Source: an uncultured Flavobacteriales bacterium (GTDB lineage Bacteria; Bacteroidota; Bacteroidia; Flavobacteriales_G; Salibacteraceae). Taken from it: a stretch of DNA of 64,000 bases. The stretch lies in the NCBI GenBank assembly GCA_913062955.1, contig CAJXZP010000013.1:1-64000 (forward strand). The letters run 5' to 3'. A program made the translations under genes and the position numbers. Under the pieces are notes generated by a model that was given only the letters and a program-made list of their open reading frames with translations, was not told the origin of the DNA and did not search any database. This document shows, in pieces, positions 1 to 9,240 of this stretch; the first letter of the stretch is position 1; every line of letters starts with the position of its first letter.

Positions 1-159
1 AAATATGATTTTGTAAATAAGAGCCAAACCTTCACCGCCATTGAAGATGATTACCAATGTGAAGGGCATTTAGAGATTCCCCAAGGTACTTTTCGGATAG
101 ATTATTACGAAGGGGAGGATGTTACTCCAACGCATTCTAAAGAGTTGAAAATAAACTAA
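1..159 (+). CDS. C-terminal fragment of an unrecognised protein
   Basis: An open frame runs from the first base of the window to a TAA at 157-159, giving the last 52 residues of a protein whose start lies outside. The fragment is acidic and hydrophilic, with short alternating strands such as GHLEIPQGTFRIDYYEGED, and shows no membrane segment or sorting signal. Its stop codon directly abuts the stop of the convergent tatD-like gene. I do not recognise the family and assign no function. The frame could in principle be fortuitous, but 52 codons without a stop and tight packing against the neighbour favour a real gene. Confidence 0.5.
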   Translation, partial: KYDFVNKSQTFTAIEDDYQCEGHLEIPQGTFRIDYYEGEDVTPTHSKELKIN

Positions 160-936
160 CTATTGGCCTAAAGGGAAAAGTGAAAGTGCATTTTGGGTAG
201 TAATTTTCGCTACTTCTTCTATTTTAATGCCTTGCATTTGTGCAACTTTATCCGCAATTATTGGAATGTATTGGCTTTCGTTTCGCTTACCTCTATACGG
301 AGTAGGAGCCAAAAAGGGGGCGTCCGTTTCTAAAACTAAATGTTTTAAATCCACATGTGGAATTACTTTATCTAATCCTCCATTCTTAAAGGTAGCCACC
401 CCTCCAATACCTAATTTGAAACCACCGTAATTGATCACACGATTGGCTTGGTCTAGATTTCCTGTAAAACAATGCAATACACCCGTTAATGAATCATCGT
501 TATGTTGATCAAGTACCTCGAAAATTTCATCAAAACTATCACGAGCGTGAATAGCAATGGGTAAACCATGAGTTTTTGCCAACTCGATTTGAAAAGCAAA
601 AGCATCTTGTTGTTGCTTTAAAAAAGTCTGGTCCCAATACAAGTCAATCCCAATTTCTCCGATAGCGATGTACTTATTCGTTTCCGCTTCTTTTTTAATA
701 ATAGCGAGTTCTTCTTCAAAATTTTCTTTCACATCACTCGGATGCAAACCAATCATTGGGTAACAATTATCAGGATATTTGGCCACCAATTGTTTCATCG
801 ACTCGATGGTATGGCTATCAATATTAGGTAAGTACATTTTATGAACACCATTTTCAATGGCGTTAGAAATAACTTGATCAATATCCGCTTCAAATTTGTC
901 TAAATACAAATGGGCGTGGGTGTCGATAAATTGCAT
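160..936 (-). CDS. TatD family metal-dependent hydrolase (DNase)
   Basis: A 258-residue TIM-barrel metallohydrolase of the TatD/YcfH/YabD type, a family of cytosolic DNases involved in DNA quality control. The metal ligands are visible: DTHAH at residues 5-9, Glu94 in GEIGID, His130 in AIHARD, His155 in LHCFTG and Asp205 in ETDAPFLAP, followed by the usual YRGKRNE. The frame is open 14 codons further upstream, but that would overlap engB. The ATG at 936 puts the conserved QFIDTHAH at the N-terminus, as is normal for the family. It follows engB by 4 nt and probably shares its transcript. Family certain; substrate not. Confidence 0.93.
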   Translation of the reverse strand: MQFIDTHAHLYLDKFEADIDQVISNAIENGVHKMYLPNIDSHTIESMKQLVAKYPDNCYPMIGLHPSDVKENFEEELAIIKKEAETNKYIAIGEIGIDLYWDQTFLKQQQDAFAFQIELAKTHGLPIAIHARDSFDEIFEVLDQHNDDSLTGVLHCFTGNLDQANRVINYGGFKLGIGGVATFKNGGLDKVIPHVDLKHLVLETDAPFLAPTPYRGKRNESQYIPIIADKVAQMQGIKIEEVAKITTQNALSLFPLGQ

Positions 937-940
937 GAAA

Positions 941-1546
941 TTACTTTTTGTGATAATCCTCGTTGGTGGCACCAACAAACTCTAAAATCTCTTCTGTTCC
1001 CGTTTTCTTTGTCGATGAAGTGTAAAACCGTGGAGGTAACTCTTCCCACGACTCCAACATGATTTCTTCGTAACGCTTCATGTTCTTTAGTAGGGTATGA
1101 CTGTTTAATTTATCGGTCTTAGTGAAAACCATTACAAATGGAATGGCCTTTTCCCCCATCCATTGCATAAATTCTACATCCACCTTTTGGGGTTCTAATC
1201 GAGAGTCTAATAATACAAAAGTGCAAATCAGATTTTCACGTTTTACTAAATAGTCACGTAAAAAAATCTGAAACTCCGCACGCATAGTTTTCGAAACCGA
1301 TGCATATCCATAACCGGGTAAATCAACCAAATACCAATCGTTATTGATTTTGAAGTGATTGATTAGCTGGGTCTTCCCTGGTTTTCCTGAGGTTTTGGCT
1401 AAACTCTTTCGGTTTGTTAAGGCGTTGATTAACGATGATTTACCTACGTTCGATCGGCCAATAAAAGCGTACTCTGGCATGTTGGGCTCCGGACATTTAG
1501 TATAGTCCGTATTGCTCATCACAAATTTGGCATCTTTTACTTTCAT
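941..1546 (-). CDS. engB: Ribosome biogenesis GTPase EngB/YsxC (YihA)
   Basis: A 201-residue single-domain TRAFAC GTPase of the EngB/YsxC family, which is needed for late 50S subunit assembly. G1 is GRSNVGKSS at residues 30-38, G3 is DLPGYG at 75-80, G4 is TKTDK at 142-146 and a G5-like STKKTG lies near the C-terminus. Length and N-terminal position of the G1 motif match the family. It is followed after 4 nt by the tatD-like gene, and there is a 76-bp gap to the hydrolase upstream on the same strand. No unusual residues were seen in the nucleotide-binding motifs. Confidence 0.95.
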   Translation of the reverse strand: MKVKDAKFVMSNTDYTKCPEPNMPEYAFIGRSNVGKSSLINALTNRKSLAKTSGKPGKTQLINHFKINNDWYLVDLPGYGYASVSKTMRAEFQIFLRDYLVKRENLICTFVLLDSRLEPQKVDVEFMQWMGEKAIPFVMVFTKTDKLNSHTLLKNMKRYEEIMLESWEELPPRFYTSSTKKTGTEEILEFVGATNEDYHKK

Positions 1547-1622
1547 TACTCTTAATATTTGTGTGGTTTGAATCTTCAGGCCTTGATGTCCTGATTTCTA
1601 AATTCCGACTCTTTGCTTATTC

Positions 1623-2384
1623 TTATTTCAATGTCTTACTCAACCACGCTTGGTAGATGCTGTTAAACTCCTCGGGTTTCTCCATCATTGGAGCGTGTCC
1701 ACATTGGTCCATCCAGAAAAGTTCGGAATTTGGCATTAACTTATTGAATTCTTCCCCTACTTCTGGGGGAGTGATTTTGTCTTGTTTTCCCCAAATTAAA
1801 CAGGTAGGCATTTCCATATTGGGTAAATCCTCCGCCATGTTATGTCGAATAGCCGATTTAGCTAACGATAATATCTTTAGGGTTTTCATTCGGTTGTTTA
1901 CAATCGAAAAACATTCGTCTACCAATTCATCGGTGGCCGTTTTTGGATCGTAAAAAGTGTATTGTACACGTTCACGCACATAATCAATGTTCCCTTTACG
2001 AGGGTAGGATTGTCCCATCGAGCTTTCATATAGTCCAGAACTACCCGTTAATGTAAGGGAATCTACCTTTTCAGGATATTTAGATGCATATACCAATGCT
2101 ACATGGCCTCCTAAGGAGTTTCCAAGTAAGTTTACTTTGTCAAAACCTTTGTAATCAATGAAGTCATGAACGTGGTTCATCAAGTTTTTTACATTGGTAT
2201 TCAATACGGGAAGAGTGTATAATGGCATGATAGGAATGACCACACGGTAAGAGGATTGAAAATGATCCAACATATCTTTAAAGTTGCTTAGGGCCCCAAA
2301 AAGTCCATGTAAAACGACTACAACGGGGCCTTCTCCTACTTCAACGTACTCAAAACCACCGTCTTTCTTTAAAATTTCTTCCAT
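1623..2384 (-). CDS. Alpha/beta-fold hydrolase
   Basis: A 253-residue cytosolic alpha/beta hydrolase. The oxyanion region HGLFG is at residues 26-30, the nucleophile elbow GNSLGG puts the catalytic Ser at 90, the acid is Asp202 in WGKQDKITP and the catalytic His is 230 in QCGHAPMMEKPEEF. The motifs resemble C-C bond hydrolases and small esterases, but the substrate cannot be told from sequence. I start at the ATG at 2384 (MEEILKK) rather than the in-frame ATG five codons upstream, because the shorter form begins at the first strand of the fold. It lies on the same strand as engB and tatD and may be transcribed with them. Confidence 0.85.
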   Translation of the reverse strand: MEEILKKDGGFEYVEVGEGPVVVVLHGLFGALSNFKDMLDHFQSSYRVVIPIMPLYTLPVLNTNVKNLMNHVHDFIDYKGFDKVNLLGNSLGGHVALVYASKYPEKVDSLTLTGSSGLYESSMGQSYPRKGNIDYVRERVQYTFYDPKTATDELVDECFSIVNNRMKTLKILSLAKSAIRHNMAEDLPNMEMPTCLIWGKQDKITPPEVGEEFNKLMPNSELFWMDQCGHAPMMEKPEEFNSIYQAWLSKTLK

Positions 2385-2601
2385 AAAACAATCGTGCAAT
2401 TAACGTAACAAATCTAACACTTTATACGCTAATTCGCTCCCATTTTTTCGGGTCTATTCACAAACAGTTGTTAGGAATAATGCGCCATTCAGGGTGAATT
2501 TAAAGCCTTCAATTGGCTTCTTTGTTTTTCGGGCTTAACCTATTCTGAAACAGTGCTCCAAGGGTCTTATACGGATTGAAATCGACAAAGTTTTCAACAA
2601 T

Positions 2602-2650
2602 GTGGTAAGAAGTGGTAAAATGTGGTAAAAATTTGGATATTTTTACCACT
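2602..2650 (+). promoter_or_regulatory. Probable MraZ operator: 10-bp-spaced GTGGT repeats
   Basis: GTGGT occurs at 2602, 2612 and 2622, exactly 10 bp apart, with a degenerate fourth unit TTTGG at 2632. An inverted copy, TTTTACCACT, lies at 2641-2650 and is the exact complement of AGTGGTAAAA at 2611-2620. The last base is 18 nt upstream of the mraZ start codon. Characterised MraZ operators consist of TGGGN direct repeats separated by 5-bp spacers in front of mraZ. Position and period match; the core here is TGGT rather than TGGG. Confidence 0.75.
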
Positions 2651-2668
2651 TAAATTGAAAGAGTACTG

Positions 2669-3130
2669 ATGTCAAGCTTATTAGGTGAGTATCAATGTAA
2701 AGTGGATGCCAAAGGGCGGTTTATGCTGCCTTCTGGGTTGAAGCGTCAGCTGGATCCTGCCGCCAAAGATCAATTTGTGATCAATCGGGGGTTCGAAGGC
2801 TGTTTGGTATTGTACCCTATGAATGAGTGGGATGTTGAGACTAAAAAATTTGAAAAACTAAATCTGTTCGTTACCAAAAACAGAAAATTCTATCGCCAGT
2901 TTCATAATGGAGCTACACAATTAGGATTAGATGGTACGGGACGGGTTTTGTTACCAAAGCCATTAATGCTTGGAGTAGGGATCACAAAGGAAATTGTCCT
3001 TTTTGCTTACGCTAACAGAATTGAGGTTTGGGATAAGGTAAAATATGATCAAGTAATGAATGATGATCTCGATGATTTTGCGCAGTTAGCGGAAGACGTG
3101 ATGGGAGAACTAGATACTACGGAAGAATGA
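2669..3130 (+). CDS. mraZ: Division/cell wall cluster transcriptional regulator MraZ
   Basis: A 153-residue MraZ with two SpoVT/AbrB-like swapped-hairpin domains. The signature turns are DAKGRFMLPSGLKRQL near residues 14-29 and GLDGTGRVLLPKPL in the second half. MraZ proteins are ring-shaped DNA-binding proteins that regulate their own dcw operon through repeats upstream of mraZ, and such repeats are present here at 2602-2650. The C-terminus is acidic (DLDDFAQLAEDVMGELDTTEE). The stop overlaps the rsmH start in an ATGA arrangement, so the two are translationally coupled. This is the first gene of the 13-gene cluster. Confidence 0.95.
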   Translation: MSSLLGEYQCKVDAKGRFMLPSGLKRQLDPAAKDQFVINRGFEGCLVLYPMNEWDVETKKFEKLNLFVTKNRKFYRQFHNGATQLGLDGTGRVLLPKPLMLGVGITKEIVLFAYANRIEVWDKVKYDQVMNDDLDDFAQLAEDVMGELDTTEE

Positions 3131-4023
3131 TGTATCACAGACCAGTATTATTAGAAGAATCTATTGAGGGGCTTGATTTACAGCCCAACGGTGATTTCGT
3201 TGATGTCACTTTTGGGGGTGGGGGTCATTCCAAAAGAATTTTAGAATTGTTAGAAGGAGGGCGTTTGTTTGGTTTTGATCAAGACGCGGATGCGGCTGAA
3301 AACATTTTGACCGATGAGCGATTTACGCTGATTCGTCAAAATTTCCGATACATCTCCAATTTTCTAAAAATGCATGGGGTCCGAGAAGTTGACGGAGTCT
3401 TAGCAGATTTAGGGGTCTCATCGCATCAATTTGATGTGGTAGAACGAGGGTTCTCTTTTAGAGGAGATGCCGATTTGGATATGCGAATGAATCAAACCGC
3501 TGAACTGGATGCGAAGAAGGTCTTAAACACCTATGAAGAAGCAGATTTAGCACGTGTTTTCTGGGAGTATGGTGAGTTGAAAAATTCAAGACGTATTGCC
3601 TCAGAGATTGTACGTGCTAGAATGGTGAGTCCATTGGAGCGCATTAATGATTTGTTGGCTGTGGCGGATGCGGCTAAGGTGGGTAAGATTGGGAAGAATT
3701 ACATGGCGCAAGTTTTTCAAGCGCTTCGAATTGAAGTGAACGATGAAATGGGTGCGCTGAAAGAAATGCTTTTGGCAACTCTAAAAGTGCTTAAGCCAGG
3801 AGGGCGATTGTCGGTAATTACGTATCACTCTTTGGAAGATCGCTTGGTTAAAAATTTCTTACGTACTGGAAACTTTTCTGGGAAACAGGAAAAGGATTTT
3901 TTCGGAAATCTACAAAGACCATTTGAGCCAGTAAATAGAAAAGTAATCATCCCTACGGATAAAGAAATAGAAGAGAATCAAAGAGCGCGAAGTGCAAAAC
4001 TGAGAGTGGCGATTAAAAAGTAA
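3127..4023 (+). CDS. rsmH: 16S rRNA (cytosine(1402)-N(4))-methyltransferase RsmH (MraW)
   Basis: A 298-residue SAM-dependent methyltransferase that modifies C1402 of 16S rRNA in the ribosomal P site. The N-terminus YHRPVLLEESIEGL is typical, the SAM-binding motif is FVDVTFGGGGHSKRIL near residues 24-39, and later signatures are LADLGVSSHQFD, RGFSFR and ITYHSLEDRLVKNF. The C-terminus RSAKLRVA is standard. It is the second gene of the dcw cluster; its TAA shares one base with the ftsL ATG. Confidence 0.96.
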   Translation: MMYHRPVLLEESIEGLDLQPNGDFVDVTFGGGGHSKRILELLEGGRLFGFDQDADAAENILTDERFTLIRQNFRYISNFLKMHGVREVDGVLADLGVSSHQFDVVERGFSFRGDADLDMRMNQTAELDAKKVLNTYEEADLARVFWEYGELKNSRRIASEIVRARMVSPLERINDLLAVADAAKVGKIGKNYMAQVFQALRIEVNDEMGALKEMLLATLKVLKPGGRLSVITYHSLEDRLVKNFLRTGNFSGKQEKDFFGNLQRPFEPVNRKVIIPTDKEIEENQRARSAKLRVAIKK

Positions 4024-4433
4024 TGGAACAGGATATTGAAAATAGCAAAATAAATACCACAAAAGTAGCGGGTGTAGGTCGTGCTTTTATAGGGGTGATG
4101 CGTGGCGATATTTTTGGGAGTGAGGAGCTCATTCGGCATTTGCCATATCTGAGTTTCTTGGTGTTTCTGGGTCTTATATATATAGGGGTCGGTTTTTCTG
4201 CGGAGGATTCGGTTCGACAAATTAATAAAGATAAATCGGAATTGAAGGAAATGCGTTCGGAATACATCACTATCAAATCGGATTTGATGTATGCGACCAA
4301 GCAATCCGAATTGATAAAAATTTTACATGAAAAAGGGCTGACTCTTGAAGAGTCATTTCAGCCACCAAAGAAAATTGAAATTACAAAAGACGAATTAGAA
4401 GATTATCAAGCAGAAGCATTAAGTGGAGAGTAA
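4023..4433 (+). CDS. ftsL: FtsL-like cell division protein (Bacteroidota type)
   Basis: A 136-residue bitopic membrane protein at the ftsL position between rsmH and ftsI. Residues 1-40 are cytoplasmic and include GVMRGDIFGSEELIRHLPY, typical of the Bacteroidota version. Residues 41-59 form one membrane segment (YLSFLVFLGLIYIGVGF), and 60-105 look like a coiled coil (INKDKSELKEMRSEY) as expected for the FtsL partner in the FtsQLB complex. Primary sequence is too diverged for recognition outside this phylum, so the call rests on topology and synteny. It overlaps rsmH by 1 nt and ftsI by 11 nt. Confidence 0.82.
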   Translation: MEQDIENSKINTTKVAGVGRAFIGVMRGDIFGSEELIRHLPYLSFLVFLGLIYIGVGFSAEDSVRQINKDKSELKEMRSEYITIKSDLMYATKQSELIKILHEKGLTLEESFQPPKKIEITKDELEDYQAEALSGE

Positions 4434-6528
4434 TAAAGTCATAATACGAAGAAGTTTCTTCATGTACGTACTAGTAGCGCTAGGTATGTTGGCTGTGCTT
4501 GTTCGTGTATTTCAGATTCAAGTGATTGAAGGGGATGAATGGCGAAAAAAATCGGAAAACCTAACTATTGATTACCGAACTATTGACGCTGTACGTGGAA
4601 ATATTTATGCCTTGGATGGAAGTTTATTGGCGACTTCGGTTCCGAAGTATGAAGTCCGTTTTGATCCCAATGCAGATGCGGTAACCAATGATTTTTTCAA
4701 TAGTAATATTGATAGTCTTGCTTGGTGTTTGGCTGATTTATTTAAAGATCGCTCGCCAGCTTCGTATAAATCGGAGTTAATTAATGCACGAAATAAGAAA
4801 AAGCGTTATTACTTAATTCGAAGAAATGTAAAGTTCACCCAGTTGAAAGCCATGCGAGAATTTCCCATTTTTAGAAGGGGAAAGTATAAGGGAGGGTTTA
4901 TTACGGTGCAACAAAATAAGCGTCAGCGTCCGTTTCGGGTTTTGGCTTCTCGAACCATTGGGTATGATAGAGAGAATGGTGCGCGTGTTGGATTGGAAGC
5001 TGCTTATAGAAAACAATTGGCAGGAATTAGTGGTAAACGGTTGGAGAAGAAAATTGCAGGAGGTACCTGGATGCCTCTGAGTGATTCGGATGATATTGAG
5101 CCGCAGGACGGATATGACCTGGTGACTACCATTGATATTAATATTCAAGATGTGGCTGAAGCGGCATTGATGCGTCAATTAGTGGAGCAACAGGCAGAAT
5201 ATGGGTGTGTGGTTTTGATGGAAGTAGGTACGGGTGAAATTAGAGCAATCGCCAATTTGTCCAAAGGGGCGGATGGTTCTTACAAAGAGCGCTATAATTA
5301 TGCTATTGGAGCTGCTACCGAGCCTGGGTCTACCATAAAACTGGCTTCTTGGATGGCTTTATTGGAAGATGGGTACGTGGATCTGGATGATAAAATTCAA
5401 ACCGGAAACGGAAAGCATGTATTTTATAAAACGACCATGTATGACTCTCATGAAGGTGGGTTTGGTGAAATAACGGTTAAAGAAGCGTTTGCGAAATCGT
5501 CCAATATTGCGGTGGCAACTACGGTTGATAAATACTACAAATCAGAACCTCAAAAATTTATTAATCATCTGTACGGGATGCGTTTAAATAAAAAATTGGG
5601 CGTTGAAATCACAGGGGAGGGTATGCCCTACATAAAATCGAGTAACGATAGTACGTGGTCGGGTCTGTCATTGCCTTGGATTTCGCATGGGTATGAATTG
5701 CAGTTGACGCCTTTACAGCTATTAACTTTTTATAATGCGGTGGCTAATGATGGGCGCATGATGAAGCCCATGTTTGCGAAATCGATTACCAATTATGGCG
5801 ATGTGATGGAAGAGTTTGAGCCGGTGGTTTTAAAAGAATCTATCGCCAGTAAAGAGACGATTAAAAAAGCGCGCATTATGCTAGAGGCGGTAGTTACAGA
5901 AGGAACGGCTAAAAATCTTAAAAACGCTTCCTTTTCTATTGCTGGCAAAACAGGGACCGCACAAATTTCAAAAGGTTCAACGGGTTATAAGGTGAAATCT
6001 TATCAGGCTTCTTTTTGTGGATACTTCCCAGCAGATAAGCCTTTGTACTCCTGTATAGTAGTGGTGAATGCACCGAGTAAAAATGTGTACTACGGAAACT
6101 TAGTTGCAGGTCCCATTTTTAAAGAAATTGCCAATAAAGTGTATTCTACAAGTATAGGTGCGCATGAGGAATTAGTGGTGACAAAAAGTACGTCATCACG
6201 TCCTCGAATTCCAATTTCAAAAAATGGAGATTACGATGATTTAGCCAGTGTTTATACAAAGCTGAAGGTGCCTTTTACCGTGCGTGAAAATGCACAATGG
6301 GTAGCAGTAAGTACCGGAACGGATTCTGTAGCGGTTCGGCCAAAAAGATATGTAGAAAATCTAGTGCCTAATGTAGTGGGTATGGATGTGGAAGATGCAA
6401 TCTATCTATTAGAAAATAAAGGGGTTAAAGTGGAAATAGAGGGAAGAGGCGTTGTGATTGGTCAATCCGTTAATCCGGGTATTTTAATTCAAGGCAGAGG
6501 TTTCAAAATAAAATTAAGTCTATCGTGA
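4423..6528 (+). CDS. ftsI: Division-specific transpeptidase FtsI (PBP3), PASTA-tailed
   Basis: A 701-residue class B penicillin-binding protein that cross-links septal peptidoglycan. There is a membrane anchor at about residues 12-30 and a pedestal domain to about 230. The transpeptidase has SxxK as STIK at 303-306, SxN as SSN at 359-361 and KTG at 509-511 (AGKTGTAQ). The last 55 residues (LVPNVVGMDVEDAIYLLE onward) form one PASTA domain, common in Bacteroidota and Gram-positive FtsI but absent from E. coli FtsI. The start is GTG at 4423, overlapping ftsL by 11 nt. The next in-frame ATG (4462) would cut away the residues ahead of the membrane anchor, so GTG is preferred. Confidence 0.95.
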   Translation: MESNKVIIRRSFFMYVLVALGMLAVLVRVFQIQVIEGDEWRKKSENLTIDYRTIDAVRGNIYALDGSLLATSVPKYEVRFDPNADAVTNDFFNSNIDSLAWCLADLFKDRSPASYKSELINARNKKKRYYLIRRNVKFTQLKAMREFPIFRRGKYKGGFITVQQNKRQRPFRVLASRTIGYDRENGARVGLEAAYRKQLAGISGKRLEKKIAGGTWMPLSDSDDIEPQDGYDLVTTIDINIQDVAEAALMRQLVEQQAEYGCVVLMEVGTGEIRAIANLSKGADGSYKERYNYAIGAATEPGSTIKLASWMALLEDGYVDLDDKIQTGNGKHVFYKTTMYDSHEGGFGEITVKEAFAKSSNIAVATTVDKYYKSEPQKFINHLYGMRLNKKLGVEITGEGMPYIKSSNDSTWSGLSLPWISHGYELQLTPLQLLTFYNAVANDGRMMKPMFAKSITNYGDVMEEFEPVVLKESIASKETIKKARIMLEAVVTEGTAKNLKNASFSIAGKTGTAQISKGSTGYKVKSYQASFCGYFPADKPLYSCIVVVNAPSKNVYYGNLVAGPIFKEIANKVYSTSIGAHEELVVTKSTSSRPRIPISKNGDYDDLASVYTKLKVPFTVRENAQWVAVSTGTDSVAVRPKRYVENLVPNVVGMDVEDAIYLLENKGVKVEIEGRGVVIGQSVNPGILIQGRGFKIKLSLS

Positions 6529-7985
6529 AATTGCTAAAAGACATATTATACCGTTCGCGGATTAAGGAAGTGATTGGCACTACCAATTTAGCGGTCGAAA
6601 AGATTTGCTTTGATTCTCGTGAAGTAGCAAAATTCTCTGTTTTTGTAGCAGTAGATGGGGCTACCGTTAATGGACATCATTACATCGAAAAGGCAATTGA
6701 GTTAGGTGCGATAGCCGTTGTTTGTGAAGCGTTTCCAAAAGAATTACAGGAGCATATTACCTATGTTAAAGTAAGTAGTAGTGCCGAGTCTTTAGGGCAT
6801 CTTGCCGCAAATTTCTACGATAACCCATCGGCTAAATTGAAGGTGGTTGGGGTTACTGGAACCAACGGGAAAACGAGCATTGTAACCATGTTGTTTGAGT
6901 TGTTTACCAAGTTGGGTTACAACTGTGGGATGCTTTCTACGGTAGTGAATCAAATTGGGGATAGAAAAATACAATCTACACATACCACCAGTGATGCAGT
7001 AAGGGTAAACTCATTGATTGCCGAAATGGTTGAAGATGGCTGCGACTTCTGTTTTATGGAGGTGAGTTCGCATGCATTAGAGCAACATAGAATTGATGGG
7101 GTGGAATTTAGTCAAGCGGTTTTTACCAATATTACACACGACCATTTAGATTACCACGGAACATTCGCTAAGTATATCGGAGCAAAACGAAAATTATTTA
7201 CTTCCTTATCACATAACGCAGTGGCGATCTTTAATAAAGATGATCGTCATTGGCCGGACATGGCCAAGGATGTGGAGGCTGAGATTAAAGGGTATTCCTT
7301 GAAATCCATGGCCGACTTTAAAGGAAAGATAATTGCAAACCAATTTGAAGGATTGCAACTTCAGTTTAACGGGCATGAAGTATGGTCGCAGTTAATTGGA
7401 GCGTTTAATGCCTCTAATTTACTAGCTATATATGGTGTCGCTATTTCTGCAGGCGAAGATGAGTTAGAGGTATTGACGCAACTGTCTACTTTAAGGCCAG
7501 CTCCTGGGAGGTTTCAGCAAGTGAAATCGAAAAAAGGAATTATTGGAATAGTGGATTATGCACATACTCCGGATGCATTAAGTAATGTATTAGATACCAT
7601 TTCAAAAATTAGAACAGGTAGCGAAAAGGTAATTACAGTTGTTGGATGTGGAGGCGATCGGGATCGTACCAAACGTCCAAAAATGGCGCAGATCGCAACT
7701 AAATTAAGCGATCAAACCATAATGACCTCCGATAATCCACGTACGGAAGATCCCCAAGCGATCTTAGATGAAATGGTAGGGGGACTGGATTCAAATCTGT
7801 TAGAAAAGACATTAACCATCTTGGATCGTGAGCAAGCCATTAAAACGGCAGCTGCTTTAGCGAATCCAGGAGATATCATCCTGATAGCCGGTAAAGGACA
7901 CGAAACATATCAAGATATACAAGGTGTAAAACATCATTTCGATGATGTGGAAATATTAAATAATCTCATAAACCCAAGTGAATAA
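6525..7985 (+). CDS. murE: UDP-N-acetylmuramoyl-tripeptide synthetase MurE (probably DAP-adding)
   Basis: A 486-residue Mur ligase that adds the third amino acid to UDP-MurNAc-L-Ala-D-Glu in the cytosol. The ATP loop is [10 protein letters not shown] at residues 109-118. The central domain has [15 protein letters not shown] and the C-terminal domain has [16 protein letters not shown]. The amino-acid specificity loop reads [13 protein letters not shown] motif is characteristic of meso-diaminopimelate-adding enzymes, so a DAP-type peptidoglycan is inferred. The start is GTG, in a 4-nt overlap with the ftsI stop. Confidence 0.96.
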   Translation: MKLLKDILYRSRIKEVIGTTNLAVEKICFDSREVAKFSVFVAVDGATVNGHHYIEKAIELGAIAVVCEAFPKELQEHITYVKVSSSAESLGHLAANFYDNPSAKLKVVGVTGTNGKTSIVTMLFELFTKLGYNCGMLSTVVNQIGDRKIQSTHTTSDAVRVNSLIAEMVEDGCDFCFMEVSSHALEQHRIDGVEFSQAVFTNITHDHLDYHGTFAKYIGAKRKLFTSLSHNAVAIFNKDDRHWPDMAKDVEAEIKGYSLKSMADFKGKIIANQFEGLQLQFNGHEVWSQLIGAFNASNLLAIYGVAISAGEDELEVLTQLSTLRPAPGRFQQVKSKKGIIGIVDYAHTPDALSNVLDTISKIRTGSEKVITVVGCGGDRDRTKRPKMAQIATKLSDQTIMTSDNPRTEDPQAILDEMVGGLDSNLLEKTLTILDREQAIKTAAALANPGDIILIAGKGHETYQDIQGVKHHFDDVEILNNLINPSE

Positions 7986-9235
7986 TGTTATACTATTTAT
8001 TTGAATATTTAAATGAATCGGGAATGCCAGGAGCTGGATTGTTCCAGTACATTTCCTTTAGAGCGGCTATGGCTATCATGGTCTCGTTGCTAATTTCTAT
8101 GGTTTTTGGTGGGCGAATTATCGAAATGATTCGTGCCAAACAAGTGGGTGAATCCGTTCGTGATTTAGGCTTGGAAGGACAAATGCAAAAAGCGGGAACT
8201 CCTACTATGGGAGGTTTAATCATCTTGGCTTCTATTCTGATCCCTACTTTGCTTTTCGCTAAGTTAGATAACATCTATGTGTTGTTGCTTTTGGGATCTA
8301 CCATTTGGTTAGGTGCCATTGGGTTTGTTGATGATTATATTAAAGTATTTAAGAAAAACAAAGAAGGTCTAAGTGGGAAGTTCAAAGTAGTTGGGCAAAT
8401 TGGAATTGGAATTATTGTCGGCTCTGTGCTGTATTTCAACGAAGATGTTACCGTGAGAACCAAGGTAGCAAACGGTGCTACTAATGTAGCTCAAGTCGAA
8501 GCAGGTAACTTGGTTAAGGATGATCAGGGAACTTCATTTGTTTGGGAAGAAGCACAATCTACAAAAACAACCATCCCTTTTGTAAAGAATAATGAGTTTG
8601 ATTACAAATGGTTCTTGTCTTGGATAAGTAAAGATCTGTTACCATACACGTGGTTAATTTATATTCCAATTGTGATTTTGGTGATTACTGCTATGTCAAA
8701 TGGAGCGAATATGACCGATGGGATAGATGGACTGGCGGCCGGAACTTCGGCCATTATTGGGGTCGCAATAGCCGTATTCGCTTTTGTATCGGGGAATCAG
8801 TTTTTTGCCGATTATCTCAATGTAATGTATATCCCAGATAGTGGAGAGATTGTGATTTTCTCGGCTGCATTTGTGGGAGCCTCCGTTGGTTTCTTATGGT
8901 ATAACTCATATCCCGCTCAAGTGTTTATGGGTGATACAGGGTCATTGGCGCTTGGGGGAATCATTGCTGTGATGTCGTTATCCATTCGAAAGGAATTGAT
9001 TTTACCCTTACTAGCCGGTGTATTCTTAGCGGAAAACTTATCGGTCATGTTGCAGGTGGGGTATTTCAAATACACGAAAAAGAAATTTGGTGAAGGTAAA
9101 AGGATCTTCTTAATGGCGCCCTTGCATCATCACTTTCAGAAAAAAGGAATTCACGAATCTAAGATTGTTTCTCGTTTTTGGATTGTCGGTATTATGCTGA
9201 TGGTGTTAAGTATTGTTACACTAAAAATTAGATAA
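7985..9235 (+). CDS. mraY: Phospho-N-acetylmuramoyl-pentapeptide transferase MraY
   Basis: A 416-residue polytopic membrane enzyme that transfers phospho-MurNAc-pentapeptide to undecaprenyl phosphate, forming lipid I. Catalytic signatures are GFVDDYIK at residues 113-120, NMTDGIDGL at 242-250 and [11 protein letters not shown] near the C-terminus, plus the N-terminal GTPTMGGL. It is longer than the roughly 360 residues of E. coli MraY. The extra length is a hydrophilic insertion at about 155-205 between membrane segments, which I recall as common in Bacteroidota. The ATG shares one base with the murE stop. Confidence 0.96.
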   Translation: MLYYLFEYLNESGMPGAGLFQYISFRAAMAIMVSLLISMVFGGRIIEMIRAKQVGESVRDLGLEGQMQKAGTPTMGGLIILASILIPTLLFAKLDNIYVLLLLGSTIWLGAIGFVDDYIKVFKKNKEGLSGKFKVVGQIGIGIIVGSVLYFNEDVTVRTKVANGATNVAQVEAGNLVKDDQGTSFVWEEAQSTKTTIPFVKNNEFDYKWFLSWISKDLLPYTWLIYIPIVILVITAMSNGANMTDGIDGLAAGTSAIIGVAIAVFAFVSGNQFFADYLNVMYIPDSGEIVIFSAAFVGASVGFLWYNSYPAQVFMGDTGSLALGGIIAVMSLSIRKELILPLLAGVFLAENLSVMLQVGYFKYTKKKFGEGKRIFLMAPLHHHFQKKGIHESKIVSRFWIVGIMLMVLSIVTLKIR

Positions 9236-9240
9236 GAATC

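Noticed and set aside
3978-4304. Two minus-strand open frames of about 100 codons over the rsmH/ftsL junction
   Set aside because: They lie wholly within two well-supported dcw genes and show no family features.
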